Assembly: GCF_003386095.1 (NCBI RefSeq)
Contig: NZ_QREG01000002.1
Coordinates: 287,255 to 351,254 of the forward strand
Length of the DNA stretch: 64,000 nt
Source of the DNA: Marinoscillum furvescens DSM 4134
GTDB taxonomy: Bacteria > Bacteroidota > Bacteroidia > Cytophagales > Cyclobacteriaceae
Direction: 5' to 3'
In this document: piece after piece, positions 7,771-17,068 of the stretch
Layout of the letters: each line of letters opens with the position of its first letter
Numbering within the stretch: position 1 is the stretch's first letter
Program-made: the position numbers and the translations under genes
The notes under the pieces: model-generated
Seen by the model: the letters and a program-made list of their open reading frames with translations, nothing else
Told to the model about the DNA's origin: nothing
Database searches by the model: none

Positions 7771-9384
7771 ATGGATTTTTCAACTATTGATATCGTCGTT
7801 TTCGTCGGTTATTGTTTGCTGATCGTGGGTATAGGGCTCTACGTATCCAGAGACAAAAAAGGCCACGAAAAAAATGCCGAGGACTACTTTTTGGCTAGTA
7901 AGTCTTTGCCCTGGTGGGCTATTGGTGCCTCATTGATTGCCGCCAACATCTCTGCCGAACAGTTTATTGGTATGTCTGGCTCTGGTTTTGCCAGTGGTTT
8001 GGCTATAGCCTCATATGAATGGATGGCTGCCATCACACTCATTATTGTAGGAAAATATTTCCTACCAATCTTCATTGAAAAAGGACTGTACACCATTCCT
8101 GAATTCGTTGAAAAACGGTACAGCACTCAATTAAAAACCATTCTTGCCGTATTTTGGATTGGGCTTTACGTATTTGTAAACCTCAGCAGTGTGCTTTACC
8201 TGGGAGCACTAGCGCTAGAAACCATCCTGGGTGTACCTATGATGTACGGAGTATTGGGTCTTGCGCTGTTTGCAGCTGCTTACTCACTATATGGTGGGCT
8301 GAGCGCCGTAGCCTGGACTGACGTGGTGCAAGTCGTATTTTTAGTACTGGGTGGTCTACTCACTACCTACCTGGCTCTGGATGCTCTTTCTGACGGTCAA
8401 GGGGTGATCGTAGGTTTTAAGCAAGTACTGGATGCAGTACCTGAGCGCTTTCACATGATACTGGACGAGTCTAACCCAGAATATATGAACCTCCCAGGCA
8501 TCTGGGTGCTGATAGGTGGCATGTGGGTAGCTAATCTTTATTATTGGGGTTTTAACCAGTACATCATCCAGCGTACGCTTGCCGCCAAGTCCTTGAAAGA
8601 GGCACAAAAAGGAATCGTAATGGCCGCCTTCTTGAAACTCCTGATCCCATTTATAGTGGTAGTACCAGGTATAGCTGCCTATGTGATGGTCAACGATCCA
8701 GAGATTATGGCTCGTCTTGGAGAATTAGGTCAGTCCAACATCCCAGGACCGGGTGAATCAGACAAGGCTTACCCCTGGTTGTTACAACTGTTACCGGTTG
8801 GGCTGAAAGGTATCGCCTTTGCTGCACTTGCTGCTGCTATAGTGTCTTCACTGGCATCCATGCTCAACTCCACTTCTACCATCTTCACGATGGACATCTA
8901 CAAGCAATACATCAATAAAAATGCGAATGACAAAACCACGGTGACCGTTGGTAGAATTTCTGCAGGTGTAGCATTGGTAATAGCGTGTATCATGGCTCCA
9001 TTGCTGGGAGGCATCGATCAGGCTTTTCAGTTTATTCAGGAGTATACTGGTATCGTAAGTCCGGGTATCCTGGGTGTCTTTTTATTGGGTCTTTTCTGGA
9101 AAAAAACCACCAACAAGGGAGCTATTTGGGGTGCATTGCTATCCATCCCCATCGCAGCTGGTTTCAAACTATTCCCAGAGATTCCATTCATGAATCAAAT
9201 GGGACTGACTTGCGTGTTTACGATGATCATCATAGCCATAGTCAGCTATATAGATGCCAAAGGTGAAGACAATCCGAAGGGCATCATCATCACCAAGAAC
9301 CTTTTCAAAACTAGTCCTACTTTCAACATAGGTGCATTCGCAATTTGCATTATATTGGTGGTGCTCTACGGACTATTTTGGTAA
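7771..9384 (+). CDS. sodium/solute symporter (SSS family, SGLT type)
   Basis: 537 residues with about 14 transmembrane helices, the size of SGLT/vSGLT-type sodium:sugar symporters. Family features visible are the N-terminal unwound helix region SLIAANISAEQFIGMSGSG, EWMAAITLI, the WGFNQYIIQRTLAAKSLKEAQ segment characteristic of the SGLT branch, and SSLASMLNSTSTIFTMDIYK, which carries the serines of the sodium site. It takes up a sugar or related organic solute with sodium in the inner membrane; the substrate is not deducible. It is preceded by a duplicated AACGTTTAC motif and followed by a strong hairpin that lies inside the next gene. Confidence 0.88.
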   Translation: MDFSTIDIVVFVGYCLLIVGIGLYVSRDKKGHEKNAEDYFLASKSLPWWAIGASLIAANISAEQFIGMSGSGFASGLAIASYEWMAAITLIIVGKYFLPIFIEKGLYTIPEFVEKRYSTQLKTILAVFWIGLYVFVNLSSVLYLGALALETILGVPMMYGVLGLALFAAAYSLYGGLSAVAWTDVVQVVFLVLGGLLTTYLALDALSDGQGVIVGFKQVLDAVPERFHMILDESNPEYMNLPGIWVLIGGMWVANLYYWGFNQYIIQRTLAAKSLKEAQKGIVMAAFLKLLIPFIVVVPGIAAYVMVNDPEIMARLGELGQSNIPGPGESDKAYPWLLQLLPVGLKGIAFAALAAAIVSSLASMLNSTSTIFTMDIYKQYINKNANDKTTVTVGRISAGVALVIACIMAPLLGGIDQAFQFIQEYTGIVSPGILGVFLLGLFWKKTTNKGAIWGALLSIPIAAGFKLFPEIPFMNQMGLTCVFTMIIIAIVSYIDAKGEDNPKGIIITKNLFKTSPTFNIGAFAICIILVVLYGLFW

Positions 9385-9387
9385 AAC

Positions 9388-9891
9388 GTGATTACACTCA
9401 ATAAAAAACAACAAAAGCTCAAACTCCAGGTGTCCAACACCTGGAAGTTTGGGCTTTTTATGCTTGCTAAGCTACCCATGGGACTGATCGCAGGTATGCG
9501 TCTGCGTGAGATTACTGCCGACAAATGTGTAACCTCGGTCCCCTTCAAATATTTAAACAAGAACCCTTTTCAAAGCATCTATTTTGCGGTTCAGAGCATG
9601 GCTGCCGAGCTTTCTACAGCCACTCCATGTCTGCTGGCGGTAGCTGGTCATTCTCCTTCTGTAGCTTTTATTATCGTAGATCTCAAGGCGACTTTTCATA
9701 AGAAAGCTACCGGCAGAGTATTTTTCACATGCAATGATGGCAAAAAGGCCTTCGAGGCAGTGGACAGGGCAATAACCTCCGGCGAGGCACAGCAGGTCAC
9801 CTTCCACACCATTGGCCAAATGGCCGATGGCACTGTAGTTTCCGAGTTTGACTTTACCTGGTCATTTAAGCAGCGTCAACCTAAAAGTTAG
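9388..9891 (+). CDS. DUF4442 hot-dog-fold protein (PaaI/YiiD thioesterase-like)
   Basis: 167 residues matching DUF4442, a hot-dog-fold family related to acyl-CoA thioesterases: a leading helix (FGLFMLAKLPMGLIAGMRL), a strand CVTSVPFKYLNKNPFQSIYFAVQSMAAELSTA around the central hot-dog helix, then paired strands to the end. No enzymatic activity is proven for this family. The start is a GTG at 9388, three bases after the symporter stop. The first 25 codons overlap a strong terminator-like hairpin (9414-9459), which makes the exact start and its expression unusual. The stop codon overlaps the convergent YihY stop by three bases (shared 9888-9891). Confidence 0.7.
   Translation: MITLNKKQQKLKLQVSNTWKFGLFMLAKLPMGLIAGMRLREITADKCVTSVPFKYLNKNPFQSIYFAVQSMAAELSTATPCLLAVAGHSPSVAFIIVDLKATFHKKATGRVFFTCNDGKKAFEAVDRAITSGEAQQVTFHTIGQMADGTVVSEFDFTWSFKQRQPKS
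9414..9459 (+). terminator. strong intrinsic terminator inside the 5' end of the DUF4442 gene
   Basis: The arm at 9415-9432 pairs with 9438-9456 around the loop TCCAA, with one G-T pair and one bulge, and TTTTT follows at 9455-9459. It is placed like the terminator of the symporter gene, 30 bases after its stop, yet lies within the next reading frame. Confidence 0.7.
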
Positions 9892-11210
9892 AGATCAGCA
9901 ATCTTCTTATTCGCTACTGAAATCTTAACCGCTTCATCCAGCTGATTCATTACTTGATCTACTGTTGTATAGCCTTCGTTTTCTTCCTCTTGTGGCAGCC
10001 GATCCAGACCTATACGATCCATCCTGTCAAGTACTAAAAAGACATCCATCTTGTGGTAATCCAACGCTGGCTGGTAGCGATCCACATCGTCATTAGCGTG
10101 TACCCGATTGATGAGGCGAGCATTTTCCATATCATCTACTACTTCTCGCACAAACCTACGGGGAATGTTAACTTCCATGCAAAGCTGTTCAAAATCAATG
10201 GCACAGTCTTCATTTTTATAATGATGCACAATATGGCGAAGTACCAAAAGTGTGATTTTGCGCTTACTTCGGTGATTCATAATGAGGCTATCGTCATCCC
10301 AGGACCAGTTTCTCACATTTTGCAAGGCAAAGGCAAACTCTGCTCCAAACAGCAAAATAGTCCAGCTGAGCTGGAGCCAAATAAGAAATAGAGGCAATGC
10401 TGCCAAACTAGCATAGATCACACTGTACTTACCCAGGTAAACCTGCCCCTCTACCCAGGCAAACTGTGTGAGCTGATATGCCGTACCAGCCAGTACTCCA
10501 GCAATCAGCGCCGGTTTTATTTTTACTGTTGTATTAGGAAATACCACATACATCAAGAAGAGCAAAAACCAAATGAGGGTGTAAGGAACCAGCTTGACAA
10601 AAAACAATATTATGGGTCTAAAAAAGCCTAACAGGCTGATACTCTCAGTAAGCTCCTCTATACTGGTGGTGATAAATACCGTGGCAGAACTGGACAAAAT
10701 CAATATCAATGGCCCCAGTAAAATGACCGACATGTAATCGGTGAGCTTTCTTTTCAGCGACCTTCCTTTCTTTGTATTCCAAATGTCGTTGAAGGCTACT
10801 TCGATATTATTGAGTAGGCGCAATACGGCATACACCAAAAAAACCGCACTGATACCGGCTATCACTCCACCACTCGAATTGCTGAGCATATTGTCGGCAA
10901 ACTTCAATGTTTGATCAAGCACTTCTTCCTGACCTCCCAGAAACTTCTTCAGTTCTCTCTCCAAAAAATCACGCAACCCAAAAATAGAAGCAACACCCAC
11001 TGCCATGGCCAGTACTGGCACCATAGAAAGTACCGATAAAAATGTAAGCGCCGAGGCCTTTTCCCCACACTTGTCTTTGGTAAACTCAGATACGGTAATG
11101 ATTAGTACACGGAGTTGCCGATATAAAAACGCCTGTCTTTTGGGGAGATTGGTTAACTTTATTTTCCAAAGATCTTCTTTAAGAAACTGCCGAATACCCT
11201 GTATATTCAT
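9888..11210 (-). CDS. YihY/BrkB-family inner membrane protein with C-terminal winged-helix region
   Basis: 440 residues. The YihY (formerly RNase BN-like) domain spans about 20-300: the amphipathic FTKDKCGEKASALTFLSVLSMVPVLAMAVG entry helix and about six transmembrane helices, including the VFPNTTVKIKPALIAGVLAGTAYQLTQFAWVE motif typical of the family. A cytoplasmic tail (about 305-440) carries LLVLRHIVHHY...FVREVVDDMENARLI, which looks like a winged-helix module and is seen in many Bacteroidota members. The function of YihY proteins is not established. The frame is open up to 11285. The ATG at 11210 (MNIQGIRQFLK) gives the more usual length. It converges with the DUF4442 gene and diverges from the PAS kinase. 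Confidence 0.82.
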   Translation of the reverse strand: MNIQGIRQFLKEDLWKIKLTNLPKRQAFLYRQLRVLIITVSEFTKDKCGEKASALTFLSVLSMVPVLAMAVGVASIFGLRDFLERELKKFLGGQEEVLDQTLKFADNMLSNSSGGVIAGISAVFLVYAVLRLLNNIEVAFNDIWNTKKGRSLKRKLTDYMSVILLGPLILILSSSATVFITTSIEELTESISLLGFFRPIILFFVKLVPYTLIWFLLFLMYVVFPNTTVKIKPALIAGVLAGTAYQLTQFAWVEGQVYLGKYSVIYASLAALPLFLIWLQLSWTILLFGAEFAFALQNVRNWSWDDDSLIMNHRSKRKITLLVLRHIVHHYKNEDCAIDFEQLCMEVNIPRRFVREVVDDMENARLINRVHANDDVDRYQPALDYHKMDVFLVLDRMDRIGLDRLPQEEENEGYTTVDQVMNQLDEAVKISVANKKIADL

Positions 11211-11302
11211 ACTTGTTCTATTATGGATTTGCCGGAGGTTTGGTAGAGTCCTGTTCAATTCCCTCCACCCGTTCAAATTAACCATTCAAGCCCAAAAAAG
11301 AT

Positions 11303-14300
11303 ATGCTGGATGCAGAAGTTTTTCAGAGCGTCATTGATCAGTCTCCCGTGCCTCAAGCAATATACTCAGATGATGGCAACCTCCTGTATTGCAATACATC
11401 ATACCAAAATCTGTTTGCAAAAAGTACAAGCCCCCCAAAACATCTAGCAGACACCTTCGATGCTCCCACTCCTGGAAACCTGGCCTTTTTGGATGCCTTC
11501 CGAAACCAGCAAACAACAGATCTCCCCCTAATGAGATACGCTATTCACCTCGGTAGCTCAGATGATTGCTTCTTAAAAATCAGCCTTAAACCACTCAAAA
11601 ACCAACTAACCTTAATTACCCTAAAAGACTACTCGAGCTTTATCAAAAAAAATAAAACAATTGCTGATAATGCTTATGGTCTGCTCATCCTCAACAAGGA
11701 ATTCAAAATAGTCTATGTCAATGAACTGCTCCAAGACGCCTACCATCAAAAATTTCAAACTCGACTGAAAGAAAATCACAGCATCCTTGAGTACGCGCCT
11801 GACAGTCGTCATGATGAACTCAACAAAATTTTCTCAGACTTAGAGGAAGGGAAATCTGTAAGTGGCGAAACGGAAATTCCCACTCCCCAGGGCACCAGAT
11901 TTTATCACATTCATCGTCAGCCACAGTTTGATGCAAATGACCACCTTTTTGCCACGGTGATTTCCATCCGTGAAACCACAGACAAACATCAATCTGATCA
12001 ACAACTAAGAACCAATAGCGACCAATTTAAAACGCTCATATCATCTCTGGATGCCATCATTTGGGAAGCAGATGCCACCACCCTATCCTTCAGATTCGTT
12101 AGCCCACAATCTGTCAGAATACTCGGATACGAACCTGAAGAATGGTACCGCTCCAGTGAGTTTTGGCCTAACATCATCCACCCGCGAGACCGAAACACCA
12201 CGATAGCCTCGTGTGAAAATCACATCAAGGCTGGTACAGACCATATATTAGAATACAGAATCAGGCACAAAAATGGCCACTACATATGGGTCCGTGATCA
12301 GGTGAGTGTCAAACAAACTGAAAGTGGTGATAGAATAGTTCGTGGGGTAATCTTCGACCTCACTAAAGAAAAACAAGCCGAAGATGAACTGCTCCGCACC
12401 AATAAGCAGCTCCAAACTGCAGCTCAAATGGCCAACCTTGGTTATTGGTCATTTGACGAACACACCAAACAGTTTAATTGGTCCTCCGAAGCACAGGCAT
12501 TATGGCACCCTTTTCAGTTAAAACCTTCCACCACTATAGATCAGCTCTTCTCCTTTTGTCATCCCGAAGACCAGCTCAGGTTCCACCAGAAGTTTGACCA
12601 ACTCACCGATGGAGATCACGTCATTCATCAAGCCTTCAGGGTACTGCAAGACGACCTAGTGCGCTGGTATCAATTGAAAGGAAACATTCGAATAGTTGAT
12701 GGAGAGTTGAAGCAATCCGAAGGTACTATACAAGACATCACCAGGCAAAAACAAGATGAAGAAGCTCTTCAAAGCTCCAAAACACAATTTGTGAATCTGG
12801 TAGAGAGTATACAGGATGGGTTTTTCTCATTGGACAAAGACTTCACCATCACCTACTGGAACGCCGCAGCTGAGCGTATGACCAATACCATTAGGTCACA
12901 AGCGATTCAAAAAAATGTTTGGGATGTTTTCCCTCAGCTAAAAGAGAACAACCTCCCATTCTATACCACGACAAGTGCGGCTATGGAAGACCGAAAGCCG
13001 CGAAACTTCCAGGCCTGGTACCCATTAACGTCGCTATGGCTCGAAGCACGCCTCTACCCCTCAGATGAAGGTTTAACGGTGTTTTTCAAAGACATCACAC
13101 AAGCTAAAGAAACAGAAACCCAACTCAGGAGATTTAAAAAAGTCATCGATCAGTCATTGAACGCCGTAACGATTACAGACCATGAAGGTCAGGTACTGTA
13201 TTGCAACAAATCGTTTAAAGACCACATAGGCTATGATGAAAAATCTTTGCAGGCAGCAGGAGGTCCATGTGGAATTTACAAGAGTGAAGAAGTAGCCCAA
13301 AAAGTATCGTATTCCATTCGTGAGGGAAAATATTGGGATGGAGATCTGGAGCTAATCAACGTCAAGGGTAAAACAATTGATTTTTATGTCAATGCCGGGC
13401 CGGTCTTTGATGATAATGGCGAACTTATCGCCACCTACGGAATCCTCACAGACATCAGTGAACGAAAAGCCGCCGAAGAACGCATTAGAAAATCTAATGA
13501 CAGATACCAGGCGGTAGAACGTGCCACCAACGACATCACCTATGACTGGGACTTCTCCTCTGAAACTCTGGAATGGAATGAAAGCATCAAAACCCAGCTA
13601 GGGCATGACTGGCATAAAGCACCACAGCCTTTAAGCGTATGGGCAAAATTTGTCCACCCTGAAGATTTACCTAAGGCAGAAGAAAGCCTCAATCATGCCC
13701 TCTATCAATCTAATGATGACCAATGGCAACAAGAGTATAAACTCCAACGCACCGATGGCTCTTATGCTCAGATCCTGGAGCGAGGATATATCTTTCGGGA
13801 TCTAAATGGCAAACCAATTCGCATGATTGGTGCACTACAAGATATCACAGAGCTTAAGGCCCAAGAAAAACAACTAAGCCAGGTGAATCAGCAACTGCTA
13901 AAGCAAACTGAAGCCCTCAAAAGATCCAACATGGAACTAGAACAGTTTGCCTATGTGGCCTCACATGACCTGCAAGAACCCTTGCGCATGATTACAGGTT
14001 TTCTTCAGCTGCTCAAGAAAAAGTATGCTTCCGAGCTAAACGAAACAGCCAATTCTTACGTGGATTTTGCCGTGGATGGTGCAGCACGTATGCGAGAGCT
14101 AATCAAAGACCTATTGGCCTATTCGCGCATAGGACGTACTCCAAGAAAACACCAACGCATAGACCTCAACCAGGTGATGTCTGACATGGAAGTGCTTTTC
14201 AGAAAAGAAATACATGCATCCAATGGTAAGTTGATCTGGGACAAACTTCCAACCATAGAAGCACCAGCCACTTCCATACGTCAATTATTCCAAAACCTGA

Positions 14301-14602
14301 TCGGCAATGCACTGAAGTATCAAAGAAAAGGCATTGCCCCTGAGGTAAAGATCACAACAGAAGAAAGTGAGACCAATATAAAAATAAATCTTAAAGACAA
14401 TGGAGTAGGGATGAATCCTGACGATATAAGTCGCATGTTTGCACTGTTTCAGCGGGGACCACAACATGAATCCAATCAGGGGTCGGGTATTGGCCTGGCT
14501 ATTTGTCAAAAAATTGTGGAAAACCTAAATGGTAAAATAGATGTAACCACCGCCCTCAACGAAGGAAGCACATTTACCATATGGCTACCTAAACAGCATT
14601 AA
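11303..14602 (+). CDS. multi-PAS soluble sensor histidine kinase
   Basis: 1099 residues, with no transmembrane segment, so cytoplasmic. About seven PAS/PAC units in series fill residues 1-870; the clearest PAC ends are YRIRHKNGHYIWVRD and YKLQRTDGSYAQILE. A short coiled coil then leads into a phytochrome-type HisKA domain with phospho-acceptor H889 in VASHDLQEPLRM, followed by HATPase_c (about 985-1095) with NLIGNALKYQ, DNGVGMNP and GSGIGLAICQK boxes. Such kinases sense intracellular redox, light or small ligands via PAS cofactors; none can be predicted here. No response regulator gene directly follows. The next gene begins with a receiver domain and is its most likely partner. Confidence 0.88.
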   Translation: MLDAEVFQSVIDQSPVPQAIYSDDGNLLYCNTSYQNLFAKSTSPPKHLADTFDAPTPGNLAFLDAFRNQQTTDLPLMRYAIHLGSSDDCFLKISLKPLKNQLTLITLKDYSSFIKKNKTIADNAYGLLILNKEFKIVYVNELLQDAYHQKFQTRLKENHSILEYAPDSRHDELNKIFSDLEEGKSVSGETEIPTPQGTRFYHIHRQPQFDANDHLFATVISIRETTDKHQSDQQLRTNSDQFKTLISSLDAIIWEADATTLSFRFVSPQSVRILGYEPEEWYRSSEFWPNIIHPRDRNTTIASCENHIKAGTDHILEYRIRHKNGHYIWVRDQVSVKQTESGDRIVRGVIFDLTKEKQAEDELLRTNKQLQTAAQMANLGYWSFDEHTKQFNWSSEAQALWHPFQLKPSTTIDQLFSFCHPEDQLRFHQKFDQLTDGDHVIHQAFRVLQDDLVRWYQLKGNIRIVDGELKQSEGTIQDITRQKQDEEALQSSKTQFVNLVESIQDGFFSLDKDFTITYWNAAAERMTNTIRSQAIQKNVWDVFPQLKENNLPFYTTTSAAMEDRKPRNFQAWYPLTSLWLEARLYPSDEGLTVFFKDITQAKETETQLRRFKKVIDQSLNAVTITDHEGQVLYCNKSFKDHIGYDEKSLQAAGGPCGIYKSEEVAQKVSYSIREGKYWDGDLELINVKGKTIDFYVNAGPVFDDNGELIATYGILTDISERKAAEERIRKSNDRYQAVERATNDITYDWDFSSETLEWNESIKTQLGHDWHKAPQPLSVWAKFVHPEDLPKAEESLNHALYQSNDDQWQQEYKLQRTDGSYAQILERGYIFRDLNGKPIRMIGALQDITELKAQEKQLSQVNQQLLKQTEALKRSNMELEQFAYVASHDLQEPLRMITGFLQLLKKKYASELNETANSYVDFAVDGAARMRELIKDLLAYSRIGRTPRKHQRIDLNQVMSDMEVLFRKEIHASNGKLIWDKLPTIEAPATSIRQLFQNLIGNALKYQRKGIAPEVKITTEESETNIKINLKDNGVGMNPDDISRMFALFQRGPQHESNQGSGIGLAICQKIVENLNGKIDVTTALNEGSTFTIWLPKQH

Positions 14603-14680
14603 CAATCAGATTCAACTAGAATCAACAGCTATCCACCTAATATTCTATTTAATCAGTAGTAACAGACATATTTTTCCTAT

Positions 14681-16909
14681 GTGAAAATTTCGGAAGCACA
14701 TACGAGAATTCAGAGTAGCCACACCCCATCAAATTACGAGGGATTCACTCCAAAAAACTTCAATATTTTAGTGGTAGAAGACAATATTGGTGATGTCATT
14801 CTGATCAAAGAGCACCTGCTCCATGTTTCTGCCTTCTCATCAAACGTACACCACGCTCATAGTGTCGTTACTGCTCTAGATTATCTTAACAATCCAAACC
14901 ATGCCATAGATGTAGTGTTGCTAGATCTTTCATTACCAGATGGCAGGGGTGAGCATCTTATCACCAAATTTGTGCAGGCTGCTCCCAATATTCCTTTGAT
15001 CGTACTCACAGGATATGGGGATCAGGAGTTTGGAATCCACACCCTATCTATGGGAGCTGAAGATTACCTAATGAAAGATGAGCTTTCTCCATCCATTTTG
15101 GAAAAAACCATCTCCTATTCCGTAGAGCGTTCAAAGATTAAATACCAGCTAAAGGCTTCTGAAATTAAATATCAGGGGCTTTTCAACATGAGTCCTCTAC
15201 CCATGTGGACCTACAACTTAAAAACACTAAAAATCCTGGATGTAAACAATGCAGCCATCGCACACTATGGATACTCCAGAGAGGAATTTTTAAGCATGAC
15301 CATAGAAGACTTGCGGCCAAGAAGTGAATTGGGCAAGTTGTATAAAGCAATTGACCAGGCAAAAAACGGAGCTTCTCAAAGTCAGGCTTTTAAACATAAA
15401 AAAAAGAACGGAGAGCTGATAGACGTACTGATCAAGGGATCAAGCTTTGATCAGGGAGGTGCTGATACTCGCATCGTGCTATCCATAGACGTAACCGACC
15501 AGATCAAACGAGAAATGGCACTTGAGCAAAGTGAAAAGCGCTTTAAATCTCTCGTTCAGGAAGGCTCAGACATGATCACAGTGCTCAATCAACAGGGAGA
15601 GTATTTATATGTGAGCCCTACTTCTAAAACAATACTCGGGTTAGACCCTGAGTATATGGTGGGTAACTCGGCTTATCATTTCATTCATAGAGAGGACCAA
15701 CAAAAAGCAAAGGAGGCCTTCACAAAACTAAAACATCAATCCAGAGTAACTTTCCCTCCCTATCGCTTCAAAAATGGTAAAGGAGAATGGAGGTGGATTA
15801 AAACCACCATGACCAACCTGCTGAACGATCCTACTGTGGAAGGACTGGTAGCCAATTCTCAGGACATCACGGAAGAAGTAGCTCATAAAGAACAACTGCG
15901 CATTAGCAACGAACGATTCGAGTTGGCTAGCAAGGCTTCTAATGAAGCCATATGGGAATGGAACCTGGAAACCGATGAAATAAGCCGTGGAGATGGTTAC
16001 CAGAAGGCTTATGGCTATGTAGACGACATCAAAATCACCAGCACTCAGCTTAGAGAACGCATACACTTGAATGACCGACTAAGGGTGCTAAAATCCTTAC
16101 AGTCACACATTGAAAGTAATAGTGAGAGCCTTTGGGCCGAAGAGTATCGCTACTTCAAAAAAGACGGGAGTATTGCCTTTGTAGAAGATCGGGCATTTGT
16201 CATAAGAAATGGTCAAAACAAAGCGATTAAGATGATTGGCTCAATGAAAGATGTGACGCACAATAGACGCATACAGGAGCGCATACTAGAAAATGCCATC
16301 GCTGCAGAAGAACACGAACGAGACCGTATAGCCAAAGAGCTGCATGATGGCATAGTGCAGCAAATGACCGCACTGGGAATGTTTATCAACAACTTACCCA
16401 AACTAGCTGAAAACAATCAGGAGCTGGTAAATCAAAGCAACAAACTGTATGATCTGGCGACAAAAATAACCAACGAAACAAGGAGCCTCTCCCACAACCT
16501 CAGCAGCGCAGATACCCGGCAGCTCAGCCTTGCCGAACTCATCACAAGGTTGATCAACCAGCTCAACTCTATGGGCAACATCGAATTTTCGGCTGACATA
16601 CGCTTTGAATTCAGCACCGCGTTTGACCTCAAATTGAAAACCAACGTCTACCGCAGCATACAGGAGCTGTGCACCAATGTGCTCAAGCACTCCCAGGCCT
16701 CTGCTTGCCTGCTGTCGGCCATCATTACCGACAACACACTCATGGTCATAATCATGGATGATGGCAAAGGAATAGATGAGCAATCAATACCCCAGGGCAT
16801 AGGCATTAAAAACATCAAAAACAGAGTATACAATTTGGGTGGTTACTTTTCGATGGAAAACCAAAAATCCGGAGGGCTTAAAACGACAATTGAAATCTTC
16901 CTCAGCTAA
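14681..16909 (+). CDS. receiver-PAS-histidine kinase hybrid, NarX/DegS type
   Basis: 742 residues: a receiver domain at the N-terminus (about 28-145, phospho-acceptor in VVLLDLSLPDG near residue 84, lysine in DYLMKDE), three PAS domains (about 160-275, 285-395 and 405-525), then HisKA_3 with H554 in ERDRIAKELHDGIVQQ, and HATPase_c ending GIGIKNIKNRVYNLGG. The order REC first, kinase last means the kinase is probably controlled by phosphotransfer from another kinase, plausibly the multi-PAS kinase just upstream. The start is GTG at 14681. Its C-terminal kinase core is a close paralogue of the next gene. HisKA_3 kinases normally pair with LuxR-type regulators; none is in this window. Confidence 0.85.
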   Translation: MKISEAHTRIQSSHTPSNYEGFTPKNFNILVVEDNIGDVILIKEHLLHVSAFSSNVHHAHSVVTALDYLNNPNHAIDVVLLDLSLPDGRGEHLITKFVQAAPNIPLIVLTGYGDQEFGIHTLSMGAEDYLMKDELSPSILEKTISYSVERSKIKYQLKASEIKYQGLFNMSPLPMWTYNLKTLKILDVNNAAIAHYGYSREEFLSMTIEDLRPRSELGKLYKAIDQAKNGASQSQAFKHKKKNGELIDVLIKGSSFDQGGADTRIVLSIDVTDQIKREMALEQSEKRFKSLVQEGSDMITVLNQQGEYLYVSPTSKTILGLDPEYMVGNSAYHFIHREDQQKAKEAFTKLKHQSRVTFPPYRFKNGKGEWRWIKTTMTNLLNDPTVEGLVANSQDITEEVAHKEQLRISNERFELASKASNEAIWEWNLETDEISRGDGYQKAYGYVDDIKITSTQLRERIHLNDRLRVLKSLQSHIESNSESLWAEEYRYFKKDGSIAFVEDRAFVIRNGQNKAIKMIGSMKDVTHNRRIQERILENAIAAEEHERDRIAKELHDGIVQQMTALGMFINNLPKLAENNQELVNQSNKLYDLATKITNETRSLSHNLSSADTRQLSLAELITRLINQLNSMGNIEFSADIRFEFSTAFDLKLKTNVYRSIQELCTNVLKHSQASACLLSAIITDNTLMVIIMDDGKGIDEQSIPQGIGIKNIKNRVYNLGGYFSMENQKSGGLKTTIEIFLS

Positions 16910-16968
16910 AAGATCTTGAAGGAGAAATGCTTCTTGTAGGTAATTCACCTAAAGGCGAGTAGTAATAA

Positions 16969-16990
16969 TACGTGTTTTGCAAAATGCGTA
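16969..16990. promoter_or_regulatory. 22-bp imperfect palindrome, operator-like
   Basis: The sequence has the arms TACG...CGTA around a perfect TTTTGCAAAA core, with only two mismatched pairs over 22 bases. It lies 100 bases upstream of the small kinase gene and ahead of a TACTTTTG -7 box at 17023-17030, a position suited to a dimeric regulator. Confidence 0.4.
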
Positions 16991-17022
16991 ATTCTACTAA
17001 TACTTGGCAGCGCGCTAGCTAA

Positions 17023-17030
17023 TACTTTTG
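17023..17030 (+). promoter_or_regulatory. candidate -7 box TACTTTTG
   Basis: Exact match to TAnnTTTG, 38 bases upstream of the start codon at 17069. No TTG with 19-21 base spacing is seen, so recognition may depend on an activator at the upstream palindrome. Confidence 0.4.
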
Positions 17031-17068
17031 ACGTATCATTTTTTTTTGTAGAATCCCAACCAGCAAAA

